Shown here piece by piece: positions 34,467-44,262 of a DNA stretch of 64,000 bases. Where the stretch lies: assembly GCF_046244365.1 (NCBI RefSeq), contig NZ_CP176395.1, positions 5,022,001 to 5,086,000 of the forward strand, given 5' to 3'. Each line of letters begins with the position of its first letter. Positions within the stretch are counted from its first letter, which is position 1. The position numbers and the translations under genes are program-made. Below the pieces are notes generated by a model that was given only the letters and a program-made list of their open reading frames with translations, did no database searches and was not told the origin of the DNA. The stretch comes from Paenibacillus_V sp046244365. GTDB lineage: Bacteria > Bacillota > Bacilli > Paenibacillales > NBRC-103111.

Positions 34467-37133
34467 ATGTTGTATCCCGGCTATGCAGAAAACAAAGATG
34501 TCGAACCGCTGAGTCTCCCCCATTTTCCAACCGTTCAGCAAACGGTGGTATGGCGCAATTGGGAGCTTGTTCCGCTGGACAGATTGGCCAAGATTCTCAA
34601 AACGACGGAAGAAAATGTGCTTACGCTTGCGCGGGATATGGGTCTTCGCGTTCCTCCCCGCATCGACGAACAATGGCTGATCCGCGGGTATATTACGATC
34701 ATACGTACCAATTGGCATATTCTGCCCTACAATCAGCTGCTGGAGCTGCTCGGTTGGAGTCCCGACATGCTTGCTTATGCGCTCAAAGAGGACGATTTTC
34801 TTTGGGTCAAATTGGGCAATGTAAAGCCTGCGGTCGAGCCGGTCGCTTACATACCGCTTACACGGGAAGAGGTGCTTCGTACCCGGGAAATACGCGAGAC
34901 GATCGATGCCCATTTTCCGGATAGCCGGGACGAAAGTCCGATCAAGCCTTTTGATTTCTTGAATAACTTTACATCCGATAACAAATCCGCTGAGCCGTGG
35001 ACAGTTTCGGCAAATCCCGACGAAGTGCTGTTGAGCAATGAATGGACGATCGTCTATCCCGAAGGGCGGGAAAGGGTCGAAACATTTGCGCGCCGCTTTG
35101 TAGCCGAACATGAAGCGGTATGGGGAATCCGGTTATCCGTTTCGCCCGTTCCTTGCTCCGGCGCCCAAGTCGGTGCAAACACAGCCGTTCAACGCGGCAT
35201 CGACGACGTCCCTCAGCGGATCCTCTCGCTATCCATTAAGCCCGATTCCGCTTTATTGTCCGAGAGCCATCGTATCCGGGTGAGCGCAGAACGCATCGAT
35301 ATCCAGGCCGTCGACGAAGTCGGGCTGCTAAGAGGCTTGAACTGGCTGCAAAAAAAGATGGAAGAGCGCAACGCGCCTTATCTCGAGCCTAAATCAACCG
35401 TGCGCAACACCCGCTTCGATCTGCGCTATGTGTATTCCTACTTCGCCGTATACGGAGATCCGCTGCTGGACGCCGACATCGACCCTTATCCGGAAGAGCT
35501 GCTGTCGCAGCTTTCCAAGCTGGGCGTTAACGGCGTTTGGCTGCAGGCCTTACTTTATAAGCTGGTTCCTTTCGAACGCGCGCCGGAGTTATCCGTCGAT
35601 TGGGAGAAGCGCATTGAAGGCTTAAAGAGACTCGTCGACCGCGCGGCGGACTACGGAATCGGCATCTACTTATACTATAACGAGCCGCGTGCGATGCCTT
35701 TGCCATTTTTCGAGAAAGTCCCGGATTGGAAAGGACATGCCGATCTTGAGGATGCATCGCTTTGCACTTCGCATCCGGAAGTTCAAGACTATCTCAGAAC
35801 GGGTACGGCGCGGTTGTTTACGGAAGTTCCGAAGCTCGCCGGCCTCTTCACGATTACCATGTCAGAAAATTTGACGAATTGCTTTTCCCGAGCCGGCGGC
35901 GGAAACACGAATTGTCCGCGCTGCGCAAGCCGATCGCCACATGAGGTCGCATCGGAGGTCAACCGGATCATTGCCGAAGCTGCGCATAGCGTGGCGCCCA
36001 ACGCCAGAATCTTATGCTGGACTTGGGGATGGACGAAATGGCTCGGATGGAGCCCCGAAACGATAGATGAAGCCATCGGTTTGCTGCCCGATCGCGTAAG
36101 CGTGATGAGCAACAGCGAGGAAGGCCTGATTACGAATATCGGCGGCGTCGAAGGACATGTAGTCGACTACTCCATTTCGCAAGTGGGCCCCAGCGAGAAA
36201 TCATTGCGCATTTGGAGCAAGGCAAGGCAAAGAGGTTTGTCCACTGTAGCCAAGGTGCAGTTCAATATCACCTGGGAATGCGCATCCGTTCCTTACTTGC
36301 CTACTATGGATCTGCTGGAGCGGCATTTAAACAACCTGCAAAAGTCGGGCGTAAGCGGACTAATGCTCAGTTGGACGCTCGGCGGCTACCCTTCCTTGAA
36401 TTTGGAGTTCGCTTCCCAATATTACTGGGACACGGAACAATCGAGCGTCAATGGGCCCGAGCTTGTCGCCGGCAAAGTATTCGGCGCAGAAGCAGGCGCC
36501 GTCGTCAGGGAAGCTTGGAGCGCATTCAGCAGCGCATTCGGGCAGTTTCCTTTCGACGTTGGCGTTGCCTACACCGCACCGCAAAATATAGGGCCGGCCA
36601 ATTTGCTGTACGACAAGCCGACAGGCATGGCCGCCACCATGGTCGGCATTCCCTACGACGATCTGAAGAGATGGCGATCCATCTATCCGGAGGAAATATT
36701 CGAGGAACAATTTCAAAAGGTTGCCGACGGCTGGAAACGGGGTATCGGTATTCTTCAGGAAGCGGAACCGCTCATCGACTGCTCGGACAGCAGGAAGAAG
36801 GCCGCATTCTTCGATTTGTTGCATGTGGTAAAGGCGGCTTACTGCCATTTTAAAACTTCGCATTTGCAAACGAAATTTGTAAGACTAAGGGATAAGCTGG
36901 ATACCGCCATAGACGAACCGCAATTCCAAGCCATCAAAGCTCAGCTTTACGTCATTATCGAAGAGGAGATCGAACTGGCCAAAGAGTTGTACGATATCGT
37001 CCGGAACGATTCCCGTATCGGCTTCGAGGCGAGCAATCACTACTTCTATACGGCGCAGGATCTCATGGAAAAAGTAATCAACTGCATGCATGTGCGTCAA
37101 AGGCTCGAGGAACGCAAATTGCAGTTAGGTTAG
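34467..37133 (+). CDS. GH20-like TIM-barrel protein with N-terminal HTH-like repeats
   Basis: 888 residues, ATG at 34467 with GGAGG upstream; no signal peptide, so cytosolic. Residues about 35-60 (VPLDRLAKILKTTEENVLTL) and 83-108 (LPYNQLLELLGWSPDMLAYA) look like two related helix-turn-helix units. Residues about 200-310 resemble the alpha/beta domain before GH20 and GH67 barrels (DEVGLLRGLNWLQKKMEE). From about 315 a barrel begins (NTRFDLRYVYSYF, LGVNGVWLQ, GIGIYLYYNEPRAMP, TITMSENLTNC, ARILCWTWGWTKW). Catalytic acids cannot be assigned with certainty. A helical tail ends the protein. Probably acts on an oligosaccharide; the class is uncertain. Confidence 0.65.
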   Translation: MLYPGYAENKDVEPLSLPHFPTVQQTVVWRNWELVPLDRLAKILKTTEENVLTLARDMGLRVPPRIDEQWLIRGYITIIRTNWHILPYNQLLELLGWSPDMLAYALKEDDFLWVKLGNVKPAVEPVAYIPLTREEVLRTREIRETIDAHFPDSRDESPIKPFDFLNNFTSDNKSAEPWTVSANPDEVLLSNEWTIVYPEGRERVETFARRFVAEHEAVWGIRLSVSPVPCSGAQVGANTAVQRGIDDVPQRILSLSIKPDSALLSESHRIRVSAERIDIQAVDEVGLLRGLNWLQKKMEERNAPYLEPKSTVRNTRFDLRYVYSYFAVYGDPLLDADIDPYPEELLSQLSKLGVNGVWLQALLYKLVPFERAPELSVDWEKRIEGLKRLVDRAADYGIGIYLYYNEPRAMPLPFFEKVPDWKGHADLEDASLCTSHPEVQDYLRTGTARLFTEVPKLAGLFTITMSENLTNCFSRAGGGNTNCPRCASRSPHEVASEVNRIIAEAAHSVAPNARILCWTWGWTKWLGWSPETIDEAIGLLPDRVSVMSNSEEGLITNIGGVEGHVVDYSISQVGPSEKSLRIWSKARQRGLSTVAKVQFNITWECASVPYLPTMDLLERHLNNLQKSGVSGLMLSWTLGGYPSLNLEFASQYYWDTEQSSVNGPELVAGKVFGAEAGAVVREAWSAFSSAFGQFPFDVGVAYTAPQNIGPANLLYDKPTGMAATMVGIPYDDLKRWRSIYPEEIFEEQFQKVADGWKRGIGILQEAEPLIDCSDSRKKAAFFDLLHVVKAAYCHFKTSHLQTKFVRLRDKLDTAIDEPQFQAIKAQLYVIIEEEIELAKELYDIVRNDSRIGFEASNHYFYTAQDLMEKVINCMHVRQRLEERKLQLG

Positions 37134-37233
37134 AAGCAAAAAACCGTTCGACGATTACCGCTTACTTCTCCCCCCTGGTTTTGATTATGTCGTGGACAAT
37201 GAATGAATCCTGATGCAGAACGATTGTGGAACG

Positions 37234-37277
37234 AATCAAGGAGCAGTTTGCCGCAGCAACTGCTCCTTGATTTATTC
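37234..37277 (+). terminator. Strong intrinsic terminator after the GH20-like gene
   Basis: A perfect 15-bp stem (37234-37248 with 37258-37272, arms AATCAAGGAGCAGTT and its complement) with a 9-base loop, followed by TATTCTG. Confidence 0.85.
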
Positions 37278-37401
37278 TGTAAACAATATGTTTTTAAAGT
37301 ACAGGGGTGAGCATAAAGTCCGCCACGGCCGCCCTTACCGCATTAGCCGATTTATAACGTATCTTATCGAACGGTTTGAAATCGTTCGTGCTGACATACG
37401 A

Positions 37402-37948
37402 CTAGACGACCGGAGCTTCCGCGACCGAGACATTCAAGGTCAGTTCCGGCGCATGACAAGTCAGCACAAGGCCGCCTGCCCCCGACGCATCCAGCGCGTT
37501 CGCATTGTTTCGGCGCCGCCAAGCTCGCCGCGCCGCACCTCGGTCCGCAAGCCATTCTCCCGCTTCGTTTGAAACAGCCAGGTTAACTGTTGCGGTTCGT
37601 CCAGAACGATATAGTCCCGCATGCGGATCGGCTTTCCTTTCTCCACGAAGAATTCGCGCGTGTAGACCGCTATTCCCGCCTCATCCGGATAAGCAGCGGC
37701 CAGATCGAGCCGGATCCGGCCTCTCTCTGCGGCCTCGCTCCAGCTCGCCGATTGGATTTCTTCGCCAGTGTACCGGAACGAAGGCACCGACATCGGATAG
37801 CCGATGTTGTCTCGCTGCCCGTTCCCGCCGATGAGCAACCGAGTTCCTTTCCATCCAAGCTCGCCCAATAGCTCGGAAGGAGCGGACGCGCCCCCTCCGT
37901 CGGATGAAAATCATAGGGCCCCGTTCGCTGTGCCGCAAACAGACTCAT
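37402..37948 (-). pseudogene. Broken heparinase II/III-like gene, C-terminal remnant
   Basis: An ATG at 37946-37948 with GGGGGAG upstream, just beyond the kinase stop, starts MSLFAAQRTGPYDFHP in one frame. The beta-rich stretch SFRYTGEEIQSASWSEAAER to YIVLDEPQQLTWLFQTK is in a second frame (37461-37868), and ANALDASGAGGLVLTCHAPE followed by a stop at 37402 is in a third. The last two pieces read like the C-terminal beta-sheet domain of heparinase II/III-type polysaccharide lyases. At least two frameshifts and a missing catalytic domain indicate a pseudogene. Confidence 0.55.
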
Positions 37949-39327
37949 ATCCGCTCCCCCCGATACGGGTCTGACTTGTTTGGCAAAATGACGGTGAACC
38001 GCGAGCCTGCTCCGAGCTTGCTTGCCGCTTCGATCGTGCCGTTGTGCGCCTCGGTCAGCGCTTTGGCGATGCTGAGCCCGAGGCCGACGCCGCCGCTGAA
38101 GCGGGAGCGGGACTTGTCTGCCCGGTACAGCCGATTGAAGATGTAAGGCAAATCTTGCTCGCCGATGCCGATGCCGTTGTCTTCGACCACGAATAATGTG
38201 CTGTCGACGTTCCAGGAGACGGCTATCGCCACCTTGCCGCGCTCCGGCGTATACTTGATTGCATTGGCTATGAGGTTGGACAACACCTGAACGATTTTGT
38301 CTTTGTCCACCTCGGCGTAGCAGGGAACGTACGCGGGCTCGAATGTAAGCTTGATTTGTTTGCTTTTGGCAAGTGACATAAAGTGGGAATGAACCGTTCT
38401 GGCGAGATCGACCATGTTCGTCCGGCGGATGTTTAACGAGAAGCGCGCGCTTTCCGCTTCGGAGAGCCGCTCCAGGTCGTTGACAAGGCGCGACAGCCGG
38501 ATTAGCTCGTCATAAATGTCCTGAAGCCGGCTCGGCTCCGGCTCGTATACGCCGTCAACGATCGCTTCGATTTGCGTTTGCAAGGTAGTGAGCGGCGTAC
38601 GCAGCTCATGCGTCAAATCCTCCATTAAGGCGTGTCGCCAATCCTCCTGTTTCTTCAACTCTTTGGTCATCCCGTGCAGCGTCGCGGCCAGGCGCCGGAC
38701 TTCCTCCGGGCCTTTAAGCGGCGGGGAGACGTCACGGTTGCCTTTACCGATCTCGTCCGCCATACGGAACACATCGCTCAGCCGTCTGGTCAGCCCGCGC
38801 GAAATGAAGTAACTGAGCAGGATGGAGAGCGCGACAACGCCGCTCAACAGCAGCTTGGAGCGGAACGAAATCGATTCCATAAATTCCTTGTAAGCGGGCT
38901 CCAGTTCTTTGTTGCTTTCTATATACTCCATGCGCAAATAGCCTTGCACGTCGCCGTGCGCGGTGTAGGGCGATTCTATCGATTTGCCGGACACCGGGAG
39001 ATCGGCCTTGATATACGTATCGAACCATACTTCCTTGCGGTCCGCGCTTTCGAAGCGAAGCAGGATGCCGTACAGGGCGGAGCGGCGCTGCAGCCATAAA
39101 CGCTGCTCGTTCGTGAGCGGGCCGCCGACGATGCCGTATTCCCGCATGTCGTCCATGACGAGGTAGCTGTTTTTGGCGATCTGCGTCGCTTGAAACCGCG
39201 TGAACAAGCTTTGCCAATTCGTATTGTTGACGAACGAAATTAGCAGCACGATGCCGATCGAATAGATCAAGAAGCTGGCAAATAAAATAAAGCTCATTTT
39301 GCGGAAAATCGGAAATAGTTTTCTCAT
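37945..39327 (-). CDS. Sensor histidine kinase (HAMP, HisKA, HATPase)
   Basis: 460 residues. Two membrane segments (about 11-32 and 157-177) bracket an extracellular sensor domain; HAMP follows (GLTRRLSDVFRMADEIGKGN). H-box MEDLTHELRTPLTTLQ puts the phosphoryl His at 240. N-box LSNLIANAIKYTPE, G1 VEDNGIGIG, F FNRLYRADKSRSR and G2 GGVGLGLSIAKAL are intact. Its ATG overlaps the response regulator stop (ATGA). Signal unknown; downstream of the sugar ABC cluster on the same strand. Confidence 0.95.
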   Translation of the reverse strand: MRKLFPIFRKMSFILFASFLIYSIGIVLLISFVNNTNWQSLFTRFQATQIAKNSYLVMDDMREYGIVGGPLTNEQRLWLQRRSALYGILLRFESADRKEVWFDTYIKADLPVSGKSIESPYTAHGDVQGYLRMEYIESNKELEPAYKEFMESISFRSKLLLSGVVALSILLSYFISRGLTRRLSDVFRMADEIGKGNRDVSPPLKGPEEVRRLAATLHGMTKELKKQEDWRHALMEDLTHELRTPLTTLQTQIEAIVDGVYEPEPSRLQDIYDELIRLSRLVNDLERLSEAESARFSLNIRRTNMVDLARTVHSHFMSLAKSKQIKLTFEPAYVPCYAEVDKDKIVQVLSNLIANAIKYTPERGKVAIAVSWNVDSTLFVVEDNGIGIGEQDLPYIFNRLYRADKSRSRFSGGVGLGLSIAKALTEAHNGTIEAASKLGAGSRFTVILPNKSDPYRGERI

Positions 39328-40034
39328 ATCCCGGCATTATCCGGCTGCAGCGAAAATTTATATCCGGAGCCGACGACGGTGACGACGTATTGCGGGTTTG
39401 CCGGGTCGGGCTCGATTTTTTTGCGCAAATTTTTGACATGGGTGTCGATGGCCCGCCCGTCTCCCTGAAAGCGATACCCTTGAACGATATAGGAAAGATC
39501 GTTGCGGCTGAATGCTCTGCCGGGCTTGCGGATCAGAACGGAAAGCAGCTTGAACTCGGTGGATGTCAGCTGCACGAGCCCTCTGTCCGTCATCACTTCG
39601 CGGGTATCGGTGTCGACGATCAGCTTGCCGCCGTTGAACCGGACGATTCTCTCCCCGTCGGGCGCGGGCTTGGCTGGCGCAATACGGCGGAACAAAGCGT
39701 GAATGCGGGCGATCAGTTCCTTCGCCCGGAACGGTTTGACGACATAATCGTCAGCGCCCAGATTCAGGCCGTTGATCGTATCGATTTCTCGGGATTTGGA
39801 GGTGAGCATAATGATCGGGACGTTCGATTTCTCGCGGATGCGGGCGCATACCTGCTCGCCAGGTATTCCTTCCAGCATCAGGTCGAGAATGATCAGATCG
39901 TGCTGAACACAATCGAACTTCTGAACCGCCTCGATTCCGTTCGAGGTATAATCGGTTGTCCAGCCTTCTTTCTTCAAGTAGGCGATCAGCACGTCGCGGA
40001 TTTTGGGTTCGTCTTCAACAATCAGTATATGCAA
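39324..40034 (-). CDS. OmpR/PhoB family response regulator
   Basis: 236 residues from a TTG start at 40032-40034: the conserved HILIVEDEPKIRDVLIAYL begins there and GAGGAGAGG lies upstream; the longer open frame has no site. Receiver with acceptor Asp51 in LIILDLMLEG, Thr in MLTSKSR and Lys in VVKPFRA; C-terminal winged helix with LTSTEFKLLSVLIRKPGRAF and DTHVKNLRKKIEPDPANPQY plus VGSGYKF. Cognate of the kinase translated right after it. Confidence 0.95.
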   Translation of the reverse strand: MHILIVEDEPKIRDVLIAYLKKEGWTTDYTSNGIEAVQKFDCVQHDLIILDLMLEGIPGEQVCARIREKSNVPIIMLTSKSREIDTINGLNLGADDYVVKPFRAKELIARIHALFRRIAPAKPAPDGERIVRFNGGKLIVDTDTREVMTDRGLVQLTSTEFKLLSVLIRKPGRAFSRNDLSYIVQGYRFQGDGRAIDTHVKNLRKKIEPDPANPQYVVTVVGSGYKFSLQPDNAGI

Positions 40035-40072
40035 CGGGCATCCTCTCCTCAAATTCTTTTGACAATAAAACA

Positions 40073-40110
40073 ATTTCCACGGCAGGATCTGAAAATCCTG
40101 CCGTGGAAAT
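40073..40110 (-). terminator. Intrinsic terminator of the sugar ABC operon
   Basis: Perfect 16-bp stem ATTTCCACGGCAGGAT with its complement (40073-40088 and 40095-40110), loop of six; on the minus strand followed by TGTTTTATTG. It separates the ABC operon from the two-component genes. Confidence 0.85.
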
Positions 40111-40149
40111 CGAGTGGATCGATGCAATTGTGCCGGCGCCGCAGTTTGA

Positions 40150-41121
40150 CTATTCAACCAACCCCGTACGCTCAACGCCTTCCACGAACCAGCGCTGTGT
40201 GAACATGTAGAGGATCAGCGGGGGCAAGATGATCAGGAAGGATGTCGCCATCTTGGTCGGCTCGTCAAAGATCGATGGTCCGGATTCGTTCGCATTTTGC
40301 TGAAGCGCTGCTGCGATTTGCGAGATACCCATCGAAAGCGGGAGATACTCCTTCACGCCGGTCAAGTACATGCTCGGCAAGTAGTAGTCGTTCCAGGTCC
40401 ATACGAAGGAGAACAGGAAGACGACGAGAATAGCCGGTTTTGCCAGCGGAAGCATGACTCGGAAGAAAATTTTGAAGACGTTGGCGCCGTCGATTTTCGC
40501 CGCTTCCTCCAGCTCTTTAGGCTGCGTGGAAAAAAACTGACGATAAATGATGACGAACAAGGCGCCTTTAAGCCCGTGTCCGAATAAGGCGGGAAGAATG
40601 ATAGGGAAGTACGAATTCATAAGCTTCAGTTGGCTGGCCGCGATCAGATTCGGCAGGACGACGACCTGCGTCGGGACGATAAACGTCAGGATGAGACAGA
40701 AAAACCAAAACTTTTTGAACGGGAATTCAAGCCGGGCGAATGCGTAGCCGGCTACTGCGCATGACACCGTCTGTAAGAGCGCCACGGTAAGCGACATGAG
40801 CAGGCTCACCGAGATCGCGGTCGGATATCTCAGCTTCACCCAGGCGTCCTGAAGGACACCGGTGTAAATCGCTCGCGGCACCCAACTGACTGCAGGGTCA
40901 AGCAGATCCGACGAGTTTTTCACCATCGTAGCGATCATGAACAAGATCGGGTTTAAGTAAATGTAAGCGACATCGATCAAGATCAAGTACAGAAACAGCC
41001 GGAAAATGAGGCCCTTGTCCGCCTCCTTGCCAAGCACTGCATAACGGGCTTTGGTAAGTCCGGATCTCCAGTTCAATCGCTCGTAGCGTTTTTCCTTGAA
41101 GGCCGCCGACAGTTTGATCAT
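40150..41121 (-). CDS. Carbohydrate ABC transporter permease (MalG/AraQ-type)
   Basis: 323 residues, start behind GAGAGGAG. An unusually long cytoplasmic N-terminus (about 38 residues) precedes six membrane segments. EAA loop EEAAKIDGANVFKIFFRVML contacts the ATPase. Pairs with the permease ending at 41141 (19-base gap). Imports sugar with the operon's binding protein and an MsmX-type ATPase. Last gene before the terminator. Confidence 0.93.
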   Translation of the reverse strand: MIKLSAAFKEKRYERLNWRSGLTKARYAVLGKEADKGLIFRLFLYLILIDVAYIYLNPILFMIATMVKNSSDLLDPAVSWVPRAIYTGVLQDAWVKLRYPTAISVSLLMSLTVALLQTVSCAVAGYAFARLEFPFKKFWFFCLILTFIVPTQVVVLPNLIAASQLKLMNSYFPIILPALFGHGLKGALFVIIYRQFFSTQPKELEEAAKIDGANVFKIFFRVMLPLAKPAILVVFLFSFVWTWNDYYLPSMYLTGVKEYLPLSMGISQIAAALQQNANESGPSIFDEPTKMATSFLIILPPLILYMFTQRWFVEGVERTGLVE

Positions 41122-41140
41122 CGTAGTTCTCCTCTCTTCG

Positions 41141-42007
41141 TCAACGGGTGTCCGCCGCTTTGTTCACTTTATTGAAAATACCGATGATGATACCCAGGAA
41201 GAGCAAAATGATGACGAAATAGATCCATGCGAGCGCGCTGGACTGACCGTAGCTCGACGTTGAAACCTGGGTCAGAATCGGGTTCGTCGGGAACGTGAAC
41301 AAGTCGACGGTCGTGTAAATCAGATTGAGCAAAATAAACGGTGTCATGCCCGGCAGCGTAATTTTCCAGAACACTTCCCAGGGAGTGGCGCCATCGATCC
41401 GCGCCGCTTCATAAACCGAGCTGCCGATCGTCTGGCGTCCGGCAAGGAAGATCAAAATCTGCACGCCGGAGTACCACAGGATCAGGACGAACGAGCCCAT
41501 AACGGCTACGATCGGCGCGGCCCATGCGCCCGTCAGGTTTTGCTGGACGAGAGCGGTGAGGTTGTAGCGCCCGAGAAAGCCGAGATCGCCTTCCCCCTGT
41601 GTGATAAATTCCCGTACGACCTGCCCGGTCGTAAAGATGACGGGCAGGAAGAAGATCGAACGGAAGATCGATCTTCCCGGGAACTTCTGATTCAGCATGA
41701 TGGCGACGAGCAGCGAGAACACAAGGATGATCGGGATCATCATGAGCGCTTGGCGCAAGAACGGGAAGAGCTGATTGTACAAAATGTCGCCGTTCTCAAG
41801 CAGGATATACTTGTAATATTTCAGCCCGACAGGAATGCTTTCGACCCCGGTACCCAGGATACGAACCTGATGGAAGCTCATATAGAGCGAATAGCCGAGA
41901 GGGAATGCCATAAAGATCAAAAAGCCGAGTATCCAGGGCGCAATGAATATCGAACCTTCAATCTTGCGGAGATGACTCGCTGCTATTCGTTTCTTGTTGG
42001 CGGTCAT
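41141..42007 (-). CDS. Sugar ABC transporter permease (UgpA/MalF-type)
   Basis: 288 residues, six membrane segments. The EAA motif is YEAARIDGATPWEVFWKITL. Translational overlap with the DUF5696 gene stop (ATGA). Partner of the 40150 permease. It is longer in the TM2-TM3 loop (YNQLFPFLRQALMMIP region) than in many MalF-type proteins, but within family range. Confidence 0.93.
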   Translation of the reverse strand: MTANKKRIAASHLRKIEGSIFIAPWILGFLIFMAFPLGYSLYMSFHQVRILGTGVESIPVGLKYYKYILLENGDILYNQLFPFLRQALMMIPIILVFSLLVAIMLNQKFPGRSIFRSIFFLPVIFTTGQVVREFITQGEGDLGFLGRYNLTALVQQNLTGAWAAPIVAVMGSFVLILWYSGVQILIFLAGRQTIGSSVYEAARIDGATPWEVFWKITLPGMTPFILLNLIYTTVDLFTFPTNPILTQVSTSSYGQSSALAWIYFVIILLFLGIIIGIFNKVNKAADTR

Positions 42008-44262
42008 GGCGTCGTCCCTCCCTTCACGATCAAATAATCAAGCGGTTGAACGGTTATGCCGCCGTTCTGGTACGGCTCTGTACCGTAGTTTACGATGATC
42101 CGCTTGCCGCCTGCATAAGTCGTTTCCTTCACTTCCGGCGCCAGCTCGCGGTGGTTGACGATAAATTTGTCCTGCACGTCGCCGAGTGCCTCATTCATTT
42201 TCTGATATTCCTTGACCGCTTCCGCCTCCCAATCGCGATAATCCGGACTGTAAGGGTGGATGCCGGTGTTAGCGTATTTGAACCGATCGGCGTTCTCATA
42301 CAAGAACAGGAACGATGGCGCCGAACCGAATTCCAGATCGCGCAGAAACTGTTTCCGGTATTCGTCGCGATTGTTGGCTGCGAACGAGGTATAGGAGACA
42401 AGTCCGTGCAGCGAAATTTGCGCGAACGGGATCGCCGCAGCCGAGAACGAGTCGAACGAATAGTCGTCGACCAGGCCGTCGATCGCGCTGACATGCGGCA
42501 CGGCGAAAAAGTTCGTATGCGCTCCGAACGGCGTGTTCGCACCGCGTACGTCAAGGCCGCCGTCACGGAATTTTTGCAGGAACGACTGCTGAAGCTTGCG
42601 GTTTTCCTCCCGGCTTGCCGGGTAATTCGTGTTATAGTCACTGAACACGGCGGCTCCGAGTCCTTCCGCCGTAATGCCGTTTGCGCCAAGCCCTTTGATA
42701 TAAGCGATCTCGCGGTCGAGCAGCGGAGCGAGGAAGCCCATGCTGACGAGCTGGCCCATTACCGTGCCGCCGAGATCTCGCAGACCGTGACGGTTCCGGT
42801 TGAACTTGCCGGCGTCTATTGAATGGTAAGTATAGTTCGTATTCAAGTAGACCGGAATATCCAGCGTACGGGCGTATTGGGTAAGCTGTTTCATCCCTTC
42901 CGCGCCACCGAGCCGGTTGTCGACCCGGAGCGGAGCGCCCTGGGCGTCGTAGCCGTCTTCCTGCCAGCCGAGATAGTTGACGACCATATTATCGATTCCG
43001 AGGCCGTACAGCCGCTGCACCATTTTCATCGCGTCCGAGGTTGTCGTCGTCCGCAAGTAGCGGTCCTTGAGCAAGCCGTCCTCCTGGACGCCGCCGATGA
43101 TGTTGAGGAGCAGCGGCATTTTGTCGCTCTTGGGCGAAAGGGACTTCAGGCCATGCGTTTGCATCAAATATTCGCGATAACGTTCCGCCATGCCGACGTA
43201 ACCGGCTTTCGGCTTATCCAGAAGCACGTAGCGGACGGCGCGGTCGCCTGTGAACCGTTCTTTCTTGTTATAAGTGGTAAAGGCTCGCCCCTTCGCTTCG
43301 TTCGTTACTTGCAAATACGTGGAACGGTAGTTTTGCTGGGCGGTGATCCAGTTGTATCCACTGAATACGCCCGATGGCGAGCCGACAATCTCAGCCTGCT
43401 CGGCGCCGTCTTCGACGATGGCGAGATAAGCGCGTTCTTGCGATTTCGCGCCGTATACAGGCATCACAACCTGATGGCGGGAGTTCGGCTCGCTGTTCAC
43501 TTTAAACGACAAGTCCTGGCCGTAAATCGGCTCCTGGTAAATCCGGTTGACGTTCGTGCTGTGCTGCTCGTAAGGAATAAGGGCGCCGGAGCCGTCCGGC
43601 ACGAACAAGTAGCCTTCCTGGCCTTCGGAACGCTCCGCTCCGAAGAATGGATACAAGCGGACCCAGAGGAGGCTAAGCTTGCCTTCCTTGATGCCGGAAT
43701 CGATAATTTTGGTGACTACGGAATCGCCGTCCACCTTTACTTCGATTGGAATCGAAATTTCCTTCGATGGCATATCAAACGTTAAACGGAAGCCGCCGTC
43801 GATCACGGCGACGTCCTTGACTGCCCCGCGTTCTTCCAGCAGGCTGGAGTCTTTTGGCGGAGACGGCTTGCCGGACAGATCGATGTAGCGGAACATAACG
43901 GGGGAACGAAGATGCACCCGCCACTGGCCTTCCTGCGTTTCATTCGCCCATTGCTCCGGGCTCGGGTAAGAACGCCATATGTTGCCGTTGCGTTTGTCGA
44001 TAACCGCGAAATGTCCGGTCGCCTCATCCATTTTCAGCTCCAGCTGCGGCGTTTGGGCGATCGACTTCATAGCGGCTTCGTTCGGCAGCTCGGCAGGTCC
44101 CTTGTCGACCTTCACGGCTCCGGGAGCCGCCGCGGCAGTCGCAGCCGCCGCCTGTTTGTCAAGCATGCCCGTTTCGATGCGAGGCAGAACGAATACAGCG
44201 AGCGCCGCGATTAGAGCGGCAACGATCCAAGCCGTTGCCGGTATGCGTTTGATCATCGTCAC
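42004..44262 (-). CDS. DUF5696 protein, membrane-anchored, barrel-like
   Basis: 752 residues. One N-terminal membrane segment (about 8-28) then a large extracellular part: a beta-rich domain (about 70-330; QLELKMDEATGHFAVIDKRN, FVPDGSGALIPYEQHSTNVN) and a barrel-like domain (about 380-700; MPLLLNIIGGVQEDGLLKDR, IDNMVVNYLGWQEDGYD, LDIPVYLNTNYTYHSIDAG, AEGLGAAVFSDYNTNYP). Matches DUF5696, found in Paenibacilli next to sugar ABC genes; the second part resembles a glycoside hydrolase barrel. Start overlaps the Yip1 gene stop. Proposed role: cell-surface sugar processing or capture. No activity is known to me. Confidence 0.8.
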   Translation of the reverse strand: MTMIKRIPATAWIVAALIAALAVFVLPRIETGMLDKQAAAATAAAAPGAVKVDKGPAELPNEAAMKSIAQTPQLELKMDEATGHFAVIDKRNGNIWRSYPSPEQWANETQEGQWRVHLRSPVMFRYIDLSGKPSPPKDSSLLEERGAVKDVAVIDGGFRLTFDMPSKEISIPIEVKVDGDSVVTKIIDSGIKEGKLSLLWVRLYPFFGAERSEGQEGYLFVPDGSGALIPYEQHSTNVNRIYQEPIYGQDLSFKVNSEPNSRHQVVMPVYGAKSQERAYLAIVEDGAEQAEIVGSPSGVFSGYNWITAQQNYRSTYLQVTNEAKGRAFTTYNKKERFTGDRAVRYVLLDKPKAGYVGMAERYREYLMQTHGLKSLSPKSDKMPLLLNIIGGVQEDGLLKDRYLRTTTTSDAMKMVQRLYGLGIDNMVVNYLGWQEDGYDAQGAPLRVDNRLGGAEGMKQLTQYARTLDIPVYLNTNYTYHSIDAGKFNRNRHGLRDLGGTVMGQLVSMGFLAPLLDREIAYIKGLGANGITAEGLGAAVFSDYNTNYPASREENRKLQQSFLQKFRDGGLDVRGANTPFGAHTNFFAVPHVSAIDGLVDDYSFDSFSAAAIPFAQISLHGLVSYTSFAANNRDEYRKQFLRDLEFGSAPSFLFLYENADRFKYANTGIHPYSPDYRDWEAEAVKEYQKMNEALGDVQDKFIVNHRELAPEVKETTYAGGKRIIVNYGTEPYQNGGITVQPLDYLIVKGGTTP

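Noticed and set aside
37213..37572. 119-codon plus-strand ORF beyond the GH20-like gene
   Set aside because: It starts before the terminator hairpin, runs through it and then antisense through the heparinase remnant; no motif.
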